DNA of 64,000 bases from Bacteroidota bacterium. Its GTDB lineage: Bacteria; Bacteroidota; Bacteroidia; Cytophagales; Cytophagaceae. Both the position numbers and the translations under genes were made by a program. The notes under the pieces are model-generated. The model saw only the letters and a list, made by a program, of their open reading frames with translations. It did no database searches and was not told the DNA's origin. Positions 50,973 through 61,004 of the stretch are shown piece after piece. Positions within the stretch are counted from its first letter, which is position 1; the number at the start of each line of letters is the position of its first letter. The DNA lies in the NCBI GenBank assembly GCA_023391415.1, contig JAEWAY010000003.1, positions 246,612 through 310,611 on the forward strand, given 5' to 3'.

Positions 50973-53036
50973 TCAGGGCTTCACCAGCAAAAACTCGGTT
51001 CTTCTGTTTTTGCTCCTTCCGATAGGATTGTCGCTTCCATCGGGATTCTGATTGGGCGCTATCGGTTTACTTTTGCCGTGTCCGGTGGCCTGAATCTTAT
51101 GTAAGGGAATCCCTTTGTCATTTAAATACCTGGCTACATACTCGGCCCTTTTCCGCGACAGATTTTCATTGTATTTTTTAGAGCCCTGATCATCGGTATG
51201 AGAGCTGATCATTAACTGATCATAAGGACGATTTTTCAGAAAGGGGATCAGTATGGAATCCAGAACCGCTTTGGCCTCTTCATTCAATTCATATTGGTCG
51301 GTCGCGTACTGAATATCTTTCAAAACAAAAACTTCACCTTCTACAGGAGCTTCCGCGATAAGAACCTCTTCTTTCTCAACAACCAGCGGTTTCAAACGTA
51401 GGGTTTTCGCGATTGATTCGGAAGAAGCCATTTCCCGGGTTAGTACCGTAACGCTGTCACTTTCATATCCTTTCTGCTCAATGTGGAAGGTATATCGCGT
51501 GTTTTTTTCCAGAGGAAAGACAAGATCGCAGGACTCGTTCAGCTTCAATGACTTTTTACTGGTTTCCTTGGTTTTCAGGTCATAGATATCCACTTTGACA
51601 ATCTTGTCGGTACATACCGTGTCGTCCGACACTATGGTCATATTGAGTTCCGCTTCAAAAGGTTTTGGAGGCAGTATCTCAAACGCGAAAATGTCGTCGC
51701 AGCAGGTTTCATGAAAGAAAGGAGTTCCGCCCGGCCTGTTGGAAACCAGAAATCCTTTGGTGCCCGCGTGGTTCAGATGAAAATCAAGATCATCCTGCGG
51801 TGAGTTGATCGGAAAGGACAGATTCTGAGGTGGCGCCATCCGGCCATCCTGATCTTTCCAGGTTTTATATATGTCCAGGCCGCCGGCTGTGACCCTGCCA
51901 TCGGAGCTGAAATAAAATGTCTGTGTAGGTTCATGATAGAAAGGGGTACAATCCGTTTTCGGACTGTTCATGATCCGGGCGTTTCTGGGCTCCACCCATA
52001 CATTGGTCCGGCTGTTGTAATTGGTATACCATATATCCAGTCCGCCAAGTCCCTTCGGCCGGTCGGATACAAAATAGAGGTATTCCGTTTTTCTTTCGGC
52101 GTCATATACCACACAGGGCTGCGTACTTGTATATCCCGCTATATTGACCGGGGCGGGCAAAACTTCCGCTTCTTTGAATTTCCCGTTGACTTTTTGAGTA
52201 ACATAAATTTTGCATTGGACAATTCCCCGGTCATTGGGAGCGCATTTTGTGAAATAATATTTACCGCTATGGGAGGCATAGGCTACCTTACCCATATCCA
52301 TGGCCGGGTCGTTTATGGTCGCGAATTTTCCTTTCGCTTCCCATTGTCCGTTTACAAGGGCGGCTGTATATATCTGCCTTTTGGGGATAGAAGCTGTTTT
52401 GCCGATATCATAGAAGTTGAGATGTTCTTCTTTCAGAGAACCAAAAAGGATGGTTGTACTATCCACAAAAAACGGACTGAACTCGGTATGCGGGGCATTG
52501 ACGGAGGATCCGGCGTTGACGATCCGGACATTGTCGGGAAACTCCGAGTAAACCATACCGCTGTCGCAGCCATGGATATCTCTTGATAAGTGGCGTTTGA
52601 AATCATTGTCTCCGACAGATCCCGCTTCTTTTCTGAATTTTAAAAGGGTTTGCCTGGCTTCTTCGTATTTGCCGGACATCTTTTGCATGACGCCTTTGTG
52701 GTACATGGAGAAAGGAAAAGTCGCGAAAGCTTTTTGAGCTACATAATCATACGCTTCTTCCGCTTTGGCGTAATCCCGGCTGGCTTCGTAGAGTTCGGCC
52801 AGGCGGTACCTTATGGCCATGTCATCGGGGCTCTGCTTTATCAGTTCCTCATAATAGAACAGGGCGGTATATACATCGCCCGTCTGAAACGCGGACTCGG
52901 CTCTGTCCTTCATTTTGCCCTGGCTGAGGCTCTGGTCCGGCTTAAATTTCTGATGCTGCGAAACACCGGATAGCGATAACAACACAAACAAAAGAGCGGG
53001 AACTCCGGAAATGAAATAGTTTATAATAGCGTTCAT
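50973..53036 (-). CDS. PorE-like OmpA-family T9SS protein
   Basis: This 687-residue exported protein has the PorE layout: a signal peptide (residues 1-26), TPR repeats (~45-145), a beta-propeller of PD40-type repeats (~180-440), a short beta-sandwich domain (~460-530), and a C-terminal OmpA domain (~560-687) with ISSHTDDQGSKKYNENLSRK and IGRSKNRRTEFLL. The OmpA domain should anchor T9SS components to peptidoglycan. It is the third gene of the operon M43 / PorP-SprF / PorE, with 22 bp to the preceding gene. Confidence 0.9.
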   Translation of the reverse strand: MNAIINYFISGVPALLFVLLSLSGVSQHQKFKPDQSLSQGKMKDRAESAFQTGDVYTALFYYEELIKQSPDDMAIRYRLAELYEASRDYAKAEEAYDYVAQKAFATFPFSMYHKGVMQKMSGKYEEARQTLLKFRKEAGSVGDNDFKRHLSRDIHGCDSGMVYSEFPDNVRIVNAGSSVNAPHTEFSPFFVDSTTILFGSLKEEHLNFYDIGKTASIPKRQIYTAALVNGQWEAKGKFATINDPAMDMGKVAYASHSGKYYFTKCAPNDRGIVQCKIYVTQKVNGKFKEAEVLPAPVNIAGYTSTQPCVVYDAERKTEYLYFVSDRPKGLGGLDIWYTNYNSRTNVWVEPRNARIMNSPKTDCTPFYHEPTQTFYFSSDGRVTAGGLDIYKTWKDQDGRMAPPQNLSFPINSPQDDLDFHLNHAGTKGFLVSNRPGGTPFFHETCCDDIFAFEILPPKPFEAELNMTIVSDDTVCTDKIVKVDIYDLKTKETSKKSLKLNESCDLVFPLEKNTRYTFHIEQKGYESDSVTVLTREMASSESIAKTLRLKPLVVEKEEVLIAEAPVEGEVFVLKDIQYATDQYELNEEAKAVLDSILIPFLKNRPYDQLMISSHTDDQGSKKYNENLSRKRAEYVARYLNDKGIPLHKIQATGHGKSKPIAPNQNPDGSDNPIGRSKNRRTEFLLVKP

Positions 53037-53058
53037 TGACTGTACAGCGCGGTTTTTT

Positions 53059-54060
53059 CTAGTATCGGTTGCAAGGGATGGATATCTTGTCCGCGAATCT
53101 CCTTGGCGTTGTATAAATCAGGGAAAACTCCACAGCGGACTTGTTTCTGGCGTTATTGCTCAGTTCTGAAACCGTGATGTCGTAACTGATGGCGAAATCC
53201 AGCCTGCCATAACCAAATCCGGCCAGCAGAATTATGGCGTCACTGTTGACTCTGCTTCCTCTGTATCCTGCTCCGGCCTGAATATTGACCGTTTTGTTGA
53301 GATATTTTTTCAGATTGGAGCCGAGTACAAAATCCGTAGCGGTGGCGGAGTTCATATACAACAAATAGGGTAACGCGTGCAGACTTTCGCTCAGGGGATG
53401 GATCGCGGAAGCGTTGAATACGTGCCGGAACGGCAGCCTGAAATCACCTATAAAGTTCGTCCTGGGCCTGCCTAAGTGAAAGAGTCCATATCCGGCCGCT
53501 ACCCGGGTTTTGCCCAGAAAGCGGAACCAGCCAAACCCCGCGTTGAAATCGGGATAGGTATATGAATCATTGAGTCCGGTTTCTCCATGATGGATTTCCT
53601 GATCAAATGTACCTGTTCCATAATGCCACTGATCGGGAAAGGTCTGGCCGTTGAGGTCGGTAGACCGGTGGGCGAGTCCCGCCTGAATCCCCGCTCTGAA
53701 ATAGTTGGCCTGAATCTTTTTCTGATACGAACCGGCCAGGAAAAATTTGCTGGTAGACAGATTATAGGTGCTTAGCTGGTCATTGATAACGATAAATCCC
53801 CAGGCGATCTCATCCCCAAAGTTTTCTCTTTTCTTTTCGAAAGAAAACATATTGGTCCGGATGGGCTTGTTTACCTGTCCCCACTGGCTTCTGTAGTTGC
53901 AGGTTACCCGGATATCTCCGGAATAGTTTCCCGTATACGCGGGATTCAGGGAAATATTGGATGTATAATACTGACTCAGGTGTATATCCTGCGCGAGTAG
54001 GGGAGAAGCGAGCAAACCTGAAACAAGGATCAGGAAATATTTTTTCAGTAACGGCGTCAT
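53059..54060 (-). CDS. PorP/SprF family T9SS outer-membrane protein
   Basis: This 333-residue protein has a signal peptide (residues 1-23, ending LLAQ) followed by the PorP/SprF opening IHLSQYYTSNISLNPAYTGN and a barrel of alternating strands, ending SIPCNRY. PorP/SprF proteins are outer-membrane partners for T9SS cargo with CHU_C-type domains, as SprF is for SprB. It lies 14 bp behind the M43 gene and 22 bp before PorE. The PKD-repeat protein divergent from this operon is the likely client. Confidence 0.95.
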   Translation of the reverse strand: MTPLLKKYFLILVSGLLASPLLAQDIHLSQYYTSNISLNPAYTGNYSGDIRVTCNYRSQWGQVNKPIRTNMFSFEKKRENFGDEIAWGFIVINDQLSTYNLSTSKFFLAGSYQKKIQANYFRAGIQAGLAHRSTDLNGQTFPDQWHYGTGTFDQEIHHGETGLNDSYTYPDFNAGFGWFRFLGKTRVAAGYGLFHLGRPRTNFIGDFRLPFRHVFNASAIHPLSESLHALPYLLYMNSATATDFVLGSNLKKYLNKTVNIQAGAGYRGSRVNSDAIILLAGFGYGRLDFAISYDITVSELSNNARNKSAVEFSLIYTTPRRFADKISIPCNRY

Positions 54061-54074
54061 TCAATTCGGATCAA

Positions 54075-54881
54075 TTACCACAAATGGGGATTCTGATAAT
54101 AGGTTGTGACCATATGTTTATATTGCCCCTGAGTGAATTTTAGGCAAGTACATGGATAGTAGCTCATAATATTGCTCACATCAGGGTCATAAAAATCACC
54201 ATTCGCGTCTTTCTCCATGTAAGTGAATTTGCAATTGCCGTCTATGTAATCGTCCATTGGTCTTGCCATATCATAGGGGTCAGCGGGTGTATCGCAAATG
54301 AAATCTCCGGTTGTGGAACAATTGCCGCCATCAGCGTTTTCCAAGCCACTACCCGCGAAGGTATGGTTTAAACCGAAGTAGTGTCCGAATTCATGAGCTA
54401 TTACGCCTGGAGTAAAGCATGTGGGTTTTAAGAAGACTCCCGAGTGATTGTCTTTTACTCCGGGCATTGTGGCTTTGCCGCACATGACTATTTTATCTTC
54501 AATGTAGATTTCTTCGTGTATATATACATTGATCCTTTCTGGTACATTATACTTCCACAGCATTTGCGCTATAGTAGAATCATAATTGTCGCTATAGTTC
54601 CAGTTTTCAATGAATCTGGATTCACATATAGTAAAGGATACCCCTATCGGCGCGAAGACATTATTTACATAGGATAATTGAGTGGAGAGTTCTCCGGAAT
54701 AATCCACGGCCTCGCCTGACCGGGGAATAATATTGTGCACCACAAGCAGAAACTCTTTGTCAATACGTGGCAATGGCCTGATAGCGTCCGTCTGAGCACT
54801 TGTGTTATTTGTAAGGCTTAATATAGTGCAAAAAATAAATAGTAAATGAATAATTGAAGCTGAGTATTTAGTTTTTTTCAC
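54075..54881 (-). CDS. M43-like zinc metalloprotease, exported
   Basis: This 268-residue protein has a signal peptide (residues 1-29, ending TSAQ) and the extended zinc motif HEFGHYFGLNH (~165-175), with a Met-turn NIMSYYP about 60 residues later, as in M43 (pappalysin-type) metzincins. The Cys-rich stretch NCSTTGDFICDTP between these fits the family. It has no visible C-terminal sorting domain. It is the first gene of an operon with PorP/SprF and PorE-like proteins, which is unusual for a protease. The divergent PKD gene starts 94 bp away. Confidence 0.92.
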   Translation of the reverse strand: MKKTKYSASIIHLLFIFCTILSLTNNTSAQTDAIRPLPRIDKEFLLVVHNIIPRSGEAVDYSGELSTQLSYVNNVFAPIGVSFTICESRFIENWNYSDNYDSTIAQMLWKYNVPERINVYIHEEIYIEDKIVMCGKATMPGVKDNHSGVFLKPTCFTPGVIAHEFGHYFGLNHTFAGSGLENADGGNCSTTGDFICDTPADPYDMARPMDDYIDGNCKFTYMEKDANGDFYDPDVSNIMSYYPCTCLKFTQGQYKHMVTTYYQNPHLW

Positions 54882-54918
54882 AATAAGCGTAATTAAAGCG
54901 TGACAAAGAAACGGTTTT

Positions 54919-54950
54919 TTTGAATTAAAGTAAATTATTTCTCTACTTTG
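54919..54950 (+). promoter_or_regulatory. Promoter candidate for the PKD-repeat gene
   Basis: TTTG (54919-54922), a 21-bp spacer and TACTTTG (54944-54950, one base short of TAnnTTTG) lie 25 bp before the ATG at 54976. Confidence 0.4.
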
Positions 54951-54975
54951 TGGATTCTATTTCTATTAATTACGA

Positions 54976-57900
54976 ATGAAGTACTGTTTTTACCATTGGG
55001 TTTTTCTGTTAATATTTTTCCTTCCCACTGTAAAGAATTTTGGTCAATCGGTCAGTCTCACAGAAGGTTGCGCGCCTCTGGAACTGCACTTTACCGCGCC
55101 GGACGGCATGAGTTCATATTTCTGGAACTTCGGGGATGGAGTAAGTTCGGAATTGCCCAATCCTGTAAACATTTATACCACTCCCGGGAAGTATGATGTC
55201 ACCTTTCATGAGACGCAGGGAGGGCCGGTAATTAAAACCCTTACTATTACGGTATTTCCGGAACCGGTTATTCGCTTTGATGTGGTGGAGCTGGGTTGCG
55301 CGCCTTATGACGCGGAATTTAAAAACGCCGTTGAGATTTCACCTTTGGTGCCGGTCCATAAGTATATCTGGGTGTTCGGAGATGGTGATAAATCAGAAGG
55401 TCCCGCGGATGTGACGCATACGTACGCGCAAGCGGGTAATTATAACGTTTCCCTGGGAATTGAGACAGATCACGCTTCCTGTAACATTACCAGGCTATTT
55501 TCATCAGCCGTAGAAGTAACGACGAGGCCTCAGGCTTCTTTTGGCACCACGCCGACCGATCTGTTTTCGTGCAACGCGCCTTTTGTCGTTGGATTTCAAA
55601 ATACTTCGACCGGAGCGAAAGGCTTGCAATATTCATGGGACCTTGGCAACGGAGTTAACAGCGACGCGTTGAATCCGCCGGCTCAGACCTATCAGGAAGG
55701 CCAGTATACACTAAAGCTGAAAGTACACTACGCCAATGCTTCTTCCTGTGAAGCTTCGGTCACCAAAACAGTCAGTGTCGGCACCCCCAAACCGGTGATC
55801 GAAGTTTCGGAAGATTCTTTTTGTATGCATAGTGTCATTGAGGTCAGCACGCCAACTCCGGGATTTCCTACCTGGAATGTGGGAGATGATTATATGTTGT
55901 TGCTGGCGCCGGGTACTTCTGAAAGGGATCAGTTTAACCAGAGAAATTTCGGTCTTACATATTCCAAGTACGGGCCAAGGACAGTTCGTCTGAATATACG
56001 ATCAAGCGATGGGCGGTGTTCCGGGGATACATCAGTCATACTTCATGTAAAGGGCTTTGATATAGAGGCTATCGCTTCCGTAGACACCTTATGTCAATTG
56101 CCTGAGGAGGTTTCTTATCGTGTAAACGCCTCTGTACCTCTCGATACTATTCGCTGGGAATTTACGGATGTATCGGATCTGGCGTTGAAATATGATTCCA
56201 TTGTCAACCCGGTCAGATTTTATGACTCCATCGGCCGACCCGATCATTACCATATTGGTTTATGGAAATACCCCTTGAAGGCGATGGTAAGCGGCGTATC
56301 GAACGAGCTTAAGTGTTCGTTTTCATCGGAAGTCGAATCAATAGTGGATCTTCCTGTAGCATATTTTAAGCCTCTGTCCGAAACCAAGGGATGCGCGCCA
56401 TTGCATGTCAGTTTTCAGGACAGCAGTTTCTATAGTAGAGAGATCAAACACTGGATATGGCATTACGGCGATGGAAAGGTGGATACTACGTACGCCCTTC
56501 TTGGTAAAGTATCCCATGTCTATGAGCAGCCGGGAGATTATCAGGCTTTTCTGGTAATTGAAACAGAAAATGGCTGTACTGATACCTCATTCGCGATTTT
56601 GGTAGAAGCGGGAACGTATCTGAGCGATGAAATTGATTTTGACGCGGACAAAAAAGCAGTTTGTCCGGGAGAGTCTGTAGAGTTTTCGGTAACCAGGACG
56701 TCGCCTCTGGTGGACGCCTACCATTTCCGTACGGAAGACAACAGGTCCTTTCATTGTTCGGACAAGGATGTGGTCCAATGGTCGTATAAGCGCGTGGCGG
56801 GGCCTCAGGATGTAGAGTTGCTGGTCGATTATAACGGCTGTATTTCCGGGGTGACCAAAAAGAATTTTATTAGTGTAAAAGGCGCTGTGGCGGAGATTGA
56901 TTATACCGCGGTGTGCGGTACTCCCTACGATTATACGTTCAGCAGTAAAAGCCAGAACGCGACCTCGCTTCTATGGGACTTTGCCGATGGGCATACCAGT
57001 GATCAGGAAATAGTGCCGCGTACGTTTGAAGATAATAAGGATTATCTGGTCAGGCTTACCGCTCAGAATGAGGATGGCTGCGATCCTTCCGTGGCTACGG
57101 CTACTATCCAGGTCAGAGATGTGAAAGCGGTCATTAAAATGGATTCGCTGGTGTGTATCAATGCTGATCAGGTGCTGGACGCCGGTCAGTCTCTCGATGT
57201 GTACGCGGCTTGTCATACAGGCTATACCTGGCAGTTTCCGACATTGAGCAGTCAAAGACCGCTCACAACAGCCGCTTCACGGTCAACATTCTCCTTTGCA
57301 AGCCCGGGCTGGCATACGGCCAGACTGATCGTAAAGGATGTCCATGGTTGCAGGGATACAGCGGAAGCCCGGTTCAAGGTCTATGATATGAAGGTAGACG
57401 CTCTGGCGGATGATTACGACATATGCGTACCCGCGACGGTGGCCTTTACTGATTTGACCAAAGCGGATACATTAATTGATCAATGGGAATGGAATTTTGG
57501 AGGTAATATATATTCTACGCGGCAGAATACATCCCAAACTTATCTGAATCCACCGACAAGCAAGGGGGAGTATCCTGTTTCGCTTACCGTGACGGATGTA
57601 CTGGGATGCAAGGAAAAAATGGAATTTACCATCGGGTATTATAAGCCTCAAAGCGCCATTACCGCGACGAAGCAGGGACGCATATGTTTCGGAGATTCAA
57701 TTACCCTGAGCGCTTCGGACTTTACGGCTAAAGGATCGAATCTCGCTTTTCGCTGGAATTTCGGAAACGGCGCTACCGGTACCAATCAGGAGCACAAGCT
57801 GCTCTATGATTCCTTAAAAACATATACAGTCAGGCTAAACTATGAAGAGATAGGCTCGGGTTGCAAAGACTCGGCTCAACTGGTGGTGTATCAGCAGGAG

Positions 57901-59403
57901 TATCCCAAGGCTGGTTTTGAAACAAACAAAGATGTGGTGAAAACATTCTGCGCGGATCTGGATCTTACGTTCCGGGATACTTCGGTGTTCTATCCGGGCA
58001 GCCCGCCGGCGGCCAACCGGTGGACCTTCGGCAACGGGCAGAACGCCACGAACCGGAACGAGTATTCCCTGACCTATGGCAAAGGTATTTATACTGTGAC
58101 GTTGGTCGCTTCTACGACTTATCAATGCCGGGATACGGCTTCCAGAGTATTCGAAGTATTTAAGCCCGAAGGAAAGATGGTGACGGACAAGCAGGCGATA
58201 TGCAAAGGCGACAGCATCCTGTTTTCGCTGAGGGATACGGTGGATGTATATTCCTATACCTGGGCTTTCGGCGATGGGGATACGCTTTCCAATGTAGATT
58301 CGGTACATCACCGATTCAATTTCCATCCGCCCAACGGAACGACCGTAGGAAGGTTGTTGTTGCTTGACAAACAGGGGTGTAGTACAGTGGAGGAGCAGCC
58401 TCTCTATATTCATCGGGTAATCGCGGATTTTAGAAGAGATTCCGTCATTTGTTACAATGACGGGCCGAACCAGTTTACCAATACCAGTATCAATGACAAC
58501 ACGCGCCGATGGTTTTTCGGAGACGGGCATAGCTCGGACGACAACAATCCGGTACATCAGTATGATACAGCGGGAACCTACCATGTGACAATCGCTATCG
58601 CGGACAACCTCTTCGGCTGTGTGGATACCATGTCGAAATCGGTAAGCATTCACGCCAATCCAGTCCTCACTGTAGTCGGTGATACGGCGTGTCTCGGAGA
58701 CCTGATGACTTTACAGGTAATGAACCCCAAACCGGAGAATACCTATAAGTGGTCGCCGGCGGAAGGGCTGAATGATCCCTGGTCGACGACTCCTCTGGTC
58801 AATATCGCGTTTGGCCGGACATACCATGTCGTGGAGACGGATACCAACAACTGTACGGACAGGGGAGAAGCGCTGGCTATGGTCGTACGTCCCATCGGGT
58901 TGAGTGACTGGGATACGACCATCATTGTCGGGGATACAGCCGTTATTCCTGTAAGTAAACCGGATTTCTATATTTTTAACTGGTCTCCGGAAGAAGGTTT
59001 GAGTTGTCTGGATTGTGATTATCCTGCTGTCCAGCCGCTCGAAGATATCGTCTATACGCTGACTGTGACTGATTCGCTGGGCTGCTTTGTTCATCCTTTT
59101 GAGCAGACGATATACGTGAAGCCGGAAACCTTTGTGAAGCTTCCGACCACATTTACGCCTAACCGTGACGGAAACAATGATATCATATATGTGAAGGGCT
59201 GGGGGATCAAGGAGCTTCTGGATTTCAGGATTTTTAACCGCTGGGGTCAGGAAGTATACTCATCCAATGATCTGAATCAGGGCTGGGATGGTACGTTTAA
59301 CGGAGTTGTTCAGGCGAGCGATGTCTATGTATATAAAGTAAAGGTGCTGACTTGGCGGGGAGAGGAGTTATACGATGAAGGGTATATAAATCTGCTGCAT
59401 TGA
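54976..59403 (+). CDS. Giant PKD-repeat T9SS protein with CHU_C domain
   Basis: This 1475-residue exported protein has a signal peptide (residues 1-23) and about eleven PKD-like repeats, seen by their W-x-F-G-D-G turns (WNFGDGVSSELPNPV, WVFGDGDKSEG, WHYGDGKVD, WAFGDGDTLS, WFFGDGHSSDDNNPV and others). Between them are Cys-containing Ig-like segments. The C-terminus is a CHU_C sorting domain (FTPNRDGNNDI... YINLLH), the type B signal for T9SS. It resembles a long adhesin. It is divergent from the M43/PorP-SprF/PorE operon, which may export it. No enzyme domain is seen. Confidence 0.93.
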   Translation: MKYCFYHWVFLLIFFLPTVKNFGQSVSLTEGCAPLELHFTAPDGMSSYFWNFGDGVSSELPNPVNIYTTPGKYDVTFHETQGGPVIKTLTITVFPEPVIRFDVVELGCAPYDAEFKNAVEISPLVPVHKYIWVFGDGDKSEGPADVTHTYAQAGNYNVSLGIETDHASCNITRLFSSAVEVTTRPQASFGTTPTDLFSCNAPFVVGFQNTSTGAKGLQYSWDLGNGVNSDALNPPAQTYQEGQYTLKLKVHYANASSCEASVTKTVSVGTPKPVIEVSEDSFCMHSVIEVSTPTPGFPTWNVGDDYMLLLAPGTSERDQFNQRNFGLTYSKYGPRTVRLNIRSSDGRCSGDTSVILHVKGFDIEAIASVDTLCQLPEEVSYRVNASVPLDTIRWEFTDVSDLALKYDSIVNPVRFYDSIGRPDHYHIGLWKYPLKAMVSGVSNELKCSFSSEVESIVDLPVAYFKPLSETKGCAPLHVSFQDSSFYSREIKHWIWHYGDGKVDTTYALLGKVSHVYEQPGDYQAFLVIETENGCTDTSFAILVEAGTYLSDEIDFDADKKAVCPGESVEFSVTRTSPLVDAYHFRTEDNRSFHCSDKDVVQWSYKRVAGPQDVELLVDYNGCISGVTKKNFISVKGAVAEIDYTAVCGTPYDYTFSSKSQNATSLLWDFADGHTSDQEIVPRTFEDNKDYLVRLTAQNEDGCDPSVATATIQVRDVKAVIKMDSLVCINADQVLDAGQSLDVYAACHTGYTWQFPTLSSQRPLTTAASRSTFSFASPGWHTARLIVKDVHGCRDTAEARFKVYDMKVDALADDYDICVPATVAFTDLTKADTLIDQWEWNFGGNIYSTRQNTSQTYLNPPTSKGEYPVSLTVTDVLGCKEKMEFTIGYYKPQSAITATKQGRICFGDSITLSASDFTAKGSNLAFRWNFGNGATGTNQEHKLLYDSLKTYTVRLNYEEIGSGCKDSAQLVVYQQEYPKAGFETNKDVVKTFCADLDLTFRDTSVFYPGSPPAANRWTFGNGQNATNRNEYSLTYGKGIYTVTLVASTTYQCRDTASRVFEVFKPEGKMVTDKQAICKGDSILFSLRDTVDVYSYTWAFGDGDTLSNVDSVHHRFNFHPPNGTTVGRLLLLDKQGCSTVEEQPLYIHRVIADFRRDSVICYNDGPNQFTNTSINDNTRRWFFGDGHSSDDNNPVHQYDTAGTYHVTIAIADNLFGCVDTMSKSVSIHANPVLTVVGDTACLGDLMTLQVMNPKPENTYKWSPAEGLNDPWSTTPLVNIAFGRTYHVVETDTNNCTDRGEALAMVVRPIGLSDWDTTIIVGDTAVIPVSKPDFYIFNWSPEEGLSCLDCDYPAVQPLEDIVYTLTVTDSLGCFVHPFEQTIYVKPETFVKLPTTFTPNRDGNNDIIYVKGWGIKELLDFRIFNRWGQEVYSSNDLNQGWDGTFNGVVQASDVYVYKVKVLTWRGEELYDEGYINLLH

Positions 59404-59436
59404 TCACGGCTATAAAGAATAAAAGAATAATTTAAC

Positions 59437-59483
59437 AAGAAAGCCTTCCCGATAACTTTATCAGGAAGGCTTTCTTATTTTTT
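59437..59483. terminator. Intrinsic terminator after the PKD gene
   Basis: AAGAAAGCCTTCC (59437-59449) and its exact complement (59464-59476) flank a 14-base loop, followed by a T-rich run. It also lies at the end of the convergent amide-hydrolase gene. Confidence 0.9.
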
Positions 59484-59528
59484 CGGGTGGTTCAGAAATT
59501 GACTACACTCGTTTGCCACGGGAAAATT

Positions 59529-60680
59529 TTAAATCCCCGCGAACTCAAAAGGCCGCGCGTCTTCAAACTTTTCGTGGCTTTCACCGGCATAAGTCGCGTT
59601 GTCATCCAGGGAAAGCTTTTTGACCGGAATGTTTCTTGCAAAATCTATTTTTCCCAGATCTACCCAGAAAGTATTGGGTGTAAGCGTCGTTTCGAAAAAA
59701 TATACCAGATGTTTATGGTCTGTTACCGATCTCCAGCGCGTGGAGGAGATGTTGGGTTCGTCTTTGGTGCTTATTCCCAAGGGGACCGAACAGTTCCTGA
59801 TAACGCTGAACGCGCCCGCTACGGCTTGGCGAATGTCGCTGGTTTTGGGCAGCGCGTTGATATAAAACGAAGCCCTTACAAAGCGGTCCGTAGCGCGGTT
59901 GGTACCGGGTAGGGCGATCGTTCCGGGGATATCTTCCCAATATTGATTCACGGCCAGTTGTTTGTCAAAAGGCGGAGAATTGGTCATTACGGTATAGGAA
60001 GGATCGTGATGGATTTTGAGTCCGCCCTCTATAAACTCAAAGATCGCGTTGTCTCCCGAAGCGTCTGAGATAGACAGATGCAGGGTCGTATATTTGTCTG
60101 TTCCGGGTATATTTTCCGAGACAATGACAAATTCATTTTGCTTTAAGTGTTTGACCGTTTCAGATACGGTAGCGAAGTTGTCAAGGACAAATTGCGCCCA
60201 GGCCGCGATAATCAATCCTTTCTCAGATCCATTTTTCTTAAAGTCCGGATATTTCGATTCGGCGAGCCAGAGTAGATTCGCGACGAGGCCCTTTTCATTG
60301 AGACCGTCTACCGTAGCGATATCGTAGGCGCTGGTGACTACACTGCCATATCGGGAGGTCCATCTGATCGAATTGGGGCCGACATGGCCGTCTCGTTCCA
60401 TACCTCGCGGCAATATCCATAAGTCCGGTTTTATATCTTCTTTCCAATCCATGGAGCGAGCGGTTATGATAGTGTTGTCGGGACCTTTGTACATGACGCG
60501 GGTACACGCGAAAAGTGTGTACAAGCTGAGGAACGCGCCGATGTACTGCCAGAGAGGCATAGGGTCGGCGAACAATAAATATTCAGAAGCCACTCCATAG
60601 GCTTTGGTTGGCAAAATCAAACAGGTCACGCAAAAGAAGACCAGACCTCGAATGAATGCGAAGGCGCGTTTTGTGTTCAT
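59529..60680 (-). CDS. Choloylglycine/penicillin V acylase-family amide hydrolase
   Basis: This 383-residue protein is a linear amide C-N hydrolase of the Ntn type. The catalytic Cys is C59 in LFACTRVMYKG; other active-site residues are in TARSMDW (Arg, Asp) and around DRFVRASFY. Before C59 are two hydrophobic segments (~12-30 and ~43-57), the second ending right at the Cys; cleavage there would free the catalytic amine. The ATG at 60680 is taken; ATG 60560 is the alternative. Substrates could be bile salts, penicillin or acyl-homoserine lactones; sequence does not decide. Confidence 0.9.
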   Translation of the reverse strand: MNTKRAFAFIRGLVFFCVTCLILPTKAYGVASEYLLFADPMPLWQYIGAFLSLYTLFACTRVMYKGPDNTIITARSMDWKEDIKPDLWILPRGMERDGHVGPNSIRWTSRYGSVVTSAYDIATVDGLNEKGLVANLLWLAESKYPDFKKNGSEKGLIIAAWAQFVLDNFATVSETVKHLKQNEFVIVSENIPGTDKYTTLHLSISDASGDNAIFEFIEGGLKIHHDPSYTVMTNSPPFDKQLAVNQYWEDIPGTIALPGTNRATDRFVRASFYINALPKTSDIRQAVAGAFSVIRNCSVPLGISTKDEPNISSTRWRSVTDHKHLVYFFETTLTPNTFWVDLGKIDFARNIPVKKLSLDDNATYAGESHEKFEDARPFEFAGI

Positions 60681-60875
60681 ACTGGGAGCAATGGATTTAT
60701 CAGCTTAAAAGCGATTTCCGTTTCAAATGTTTGGTTTTGATAAAGAAAAGTATGTAAATGGTATATGCTATGGACAGAACTTCCCGGACCAGTTGTATCA
60801 GGTTATTTTTTTAATATGTAAACTGTATTTATAGAAAGCTCATTATAAGCACACTATTGTTGTTATTTTATTTTT

Positions 60876-60903
60876 TATATAGTTTTTTTATAAAAACTAT
60901 ATA
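60876..60903. repeat. Perfect 12-bp A/T-rich palindrome in the TonB-receptor upstream region
   Basis: TATATAGTTTTT (60876-60887) and its exact complement (60892-60903) flank a 4-base loop. It lies 30 bp before the -7 element of the TonB-dependent receptor, so it is a candidate operator. The rest of the 418-bp gap is A/T-rich with no ORF. Confidence 0.45.
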
Positions 60904-60932
60904 AAGTATATAGACTATAAGGTGTAAATTTT

Positions 60933-60940
60933 TACCTTTG
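60933..60940 (+). promoter_or_regulatory. -7 element for the TonB-dependent receptor gene
   Basis: TACCTTTG matches TAnnTTTG perfectly, but no -33 TTTG is seen at the usual distance. Predicted transcription from ~60947 gives a 5' leader of about 150 bases. Confidence 0.5.
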
Positions 60941-61004
60941 CATAAATCTACTATATCTATAGACTAAATGAATATTAAAATGTATCACTTCTCTTATCCA
61001 ATCT

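Noticed and set aside
57835..58653. 272-codon open frame on the minus strand
   Set aside because: It is antisense inside the PKD-repeat gene, with no recognisable domain and no start signal.
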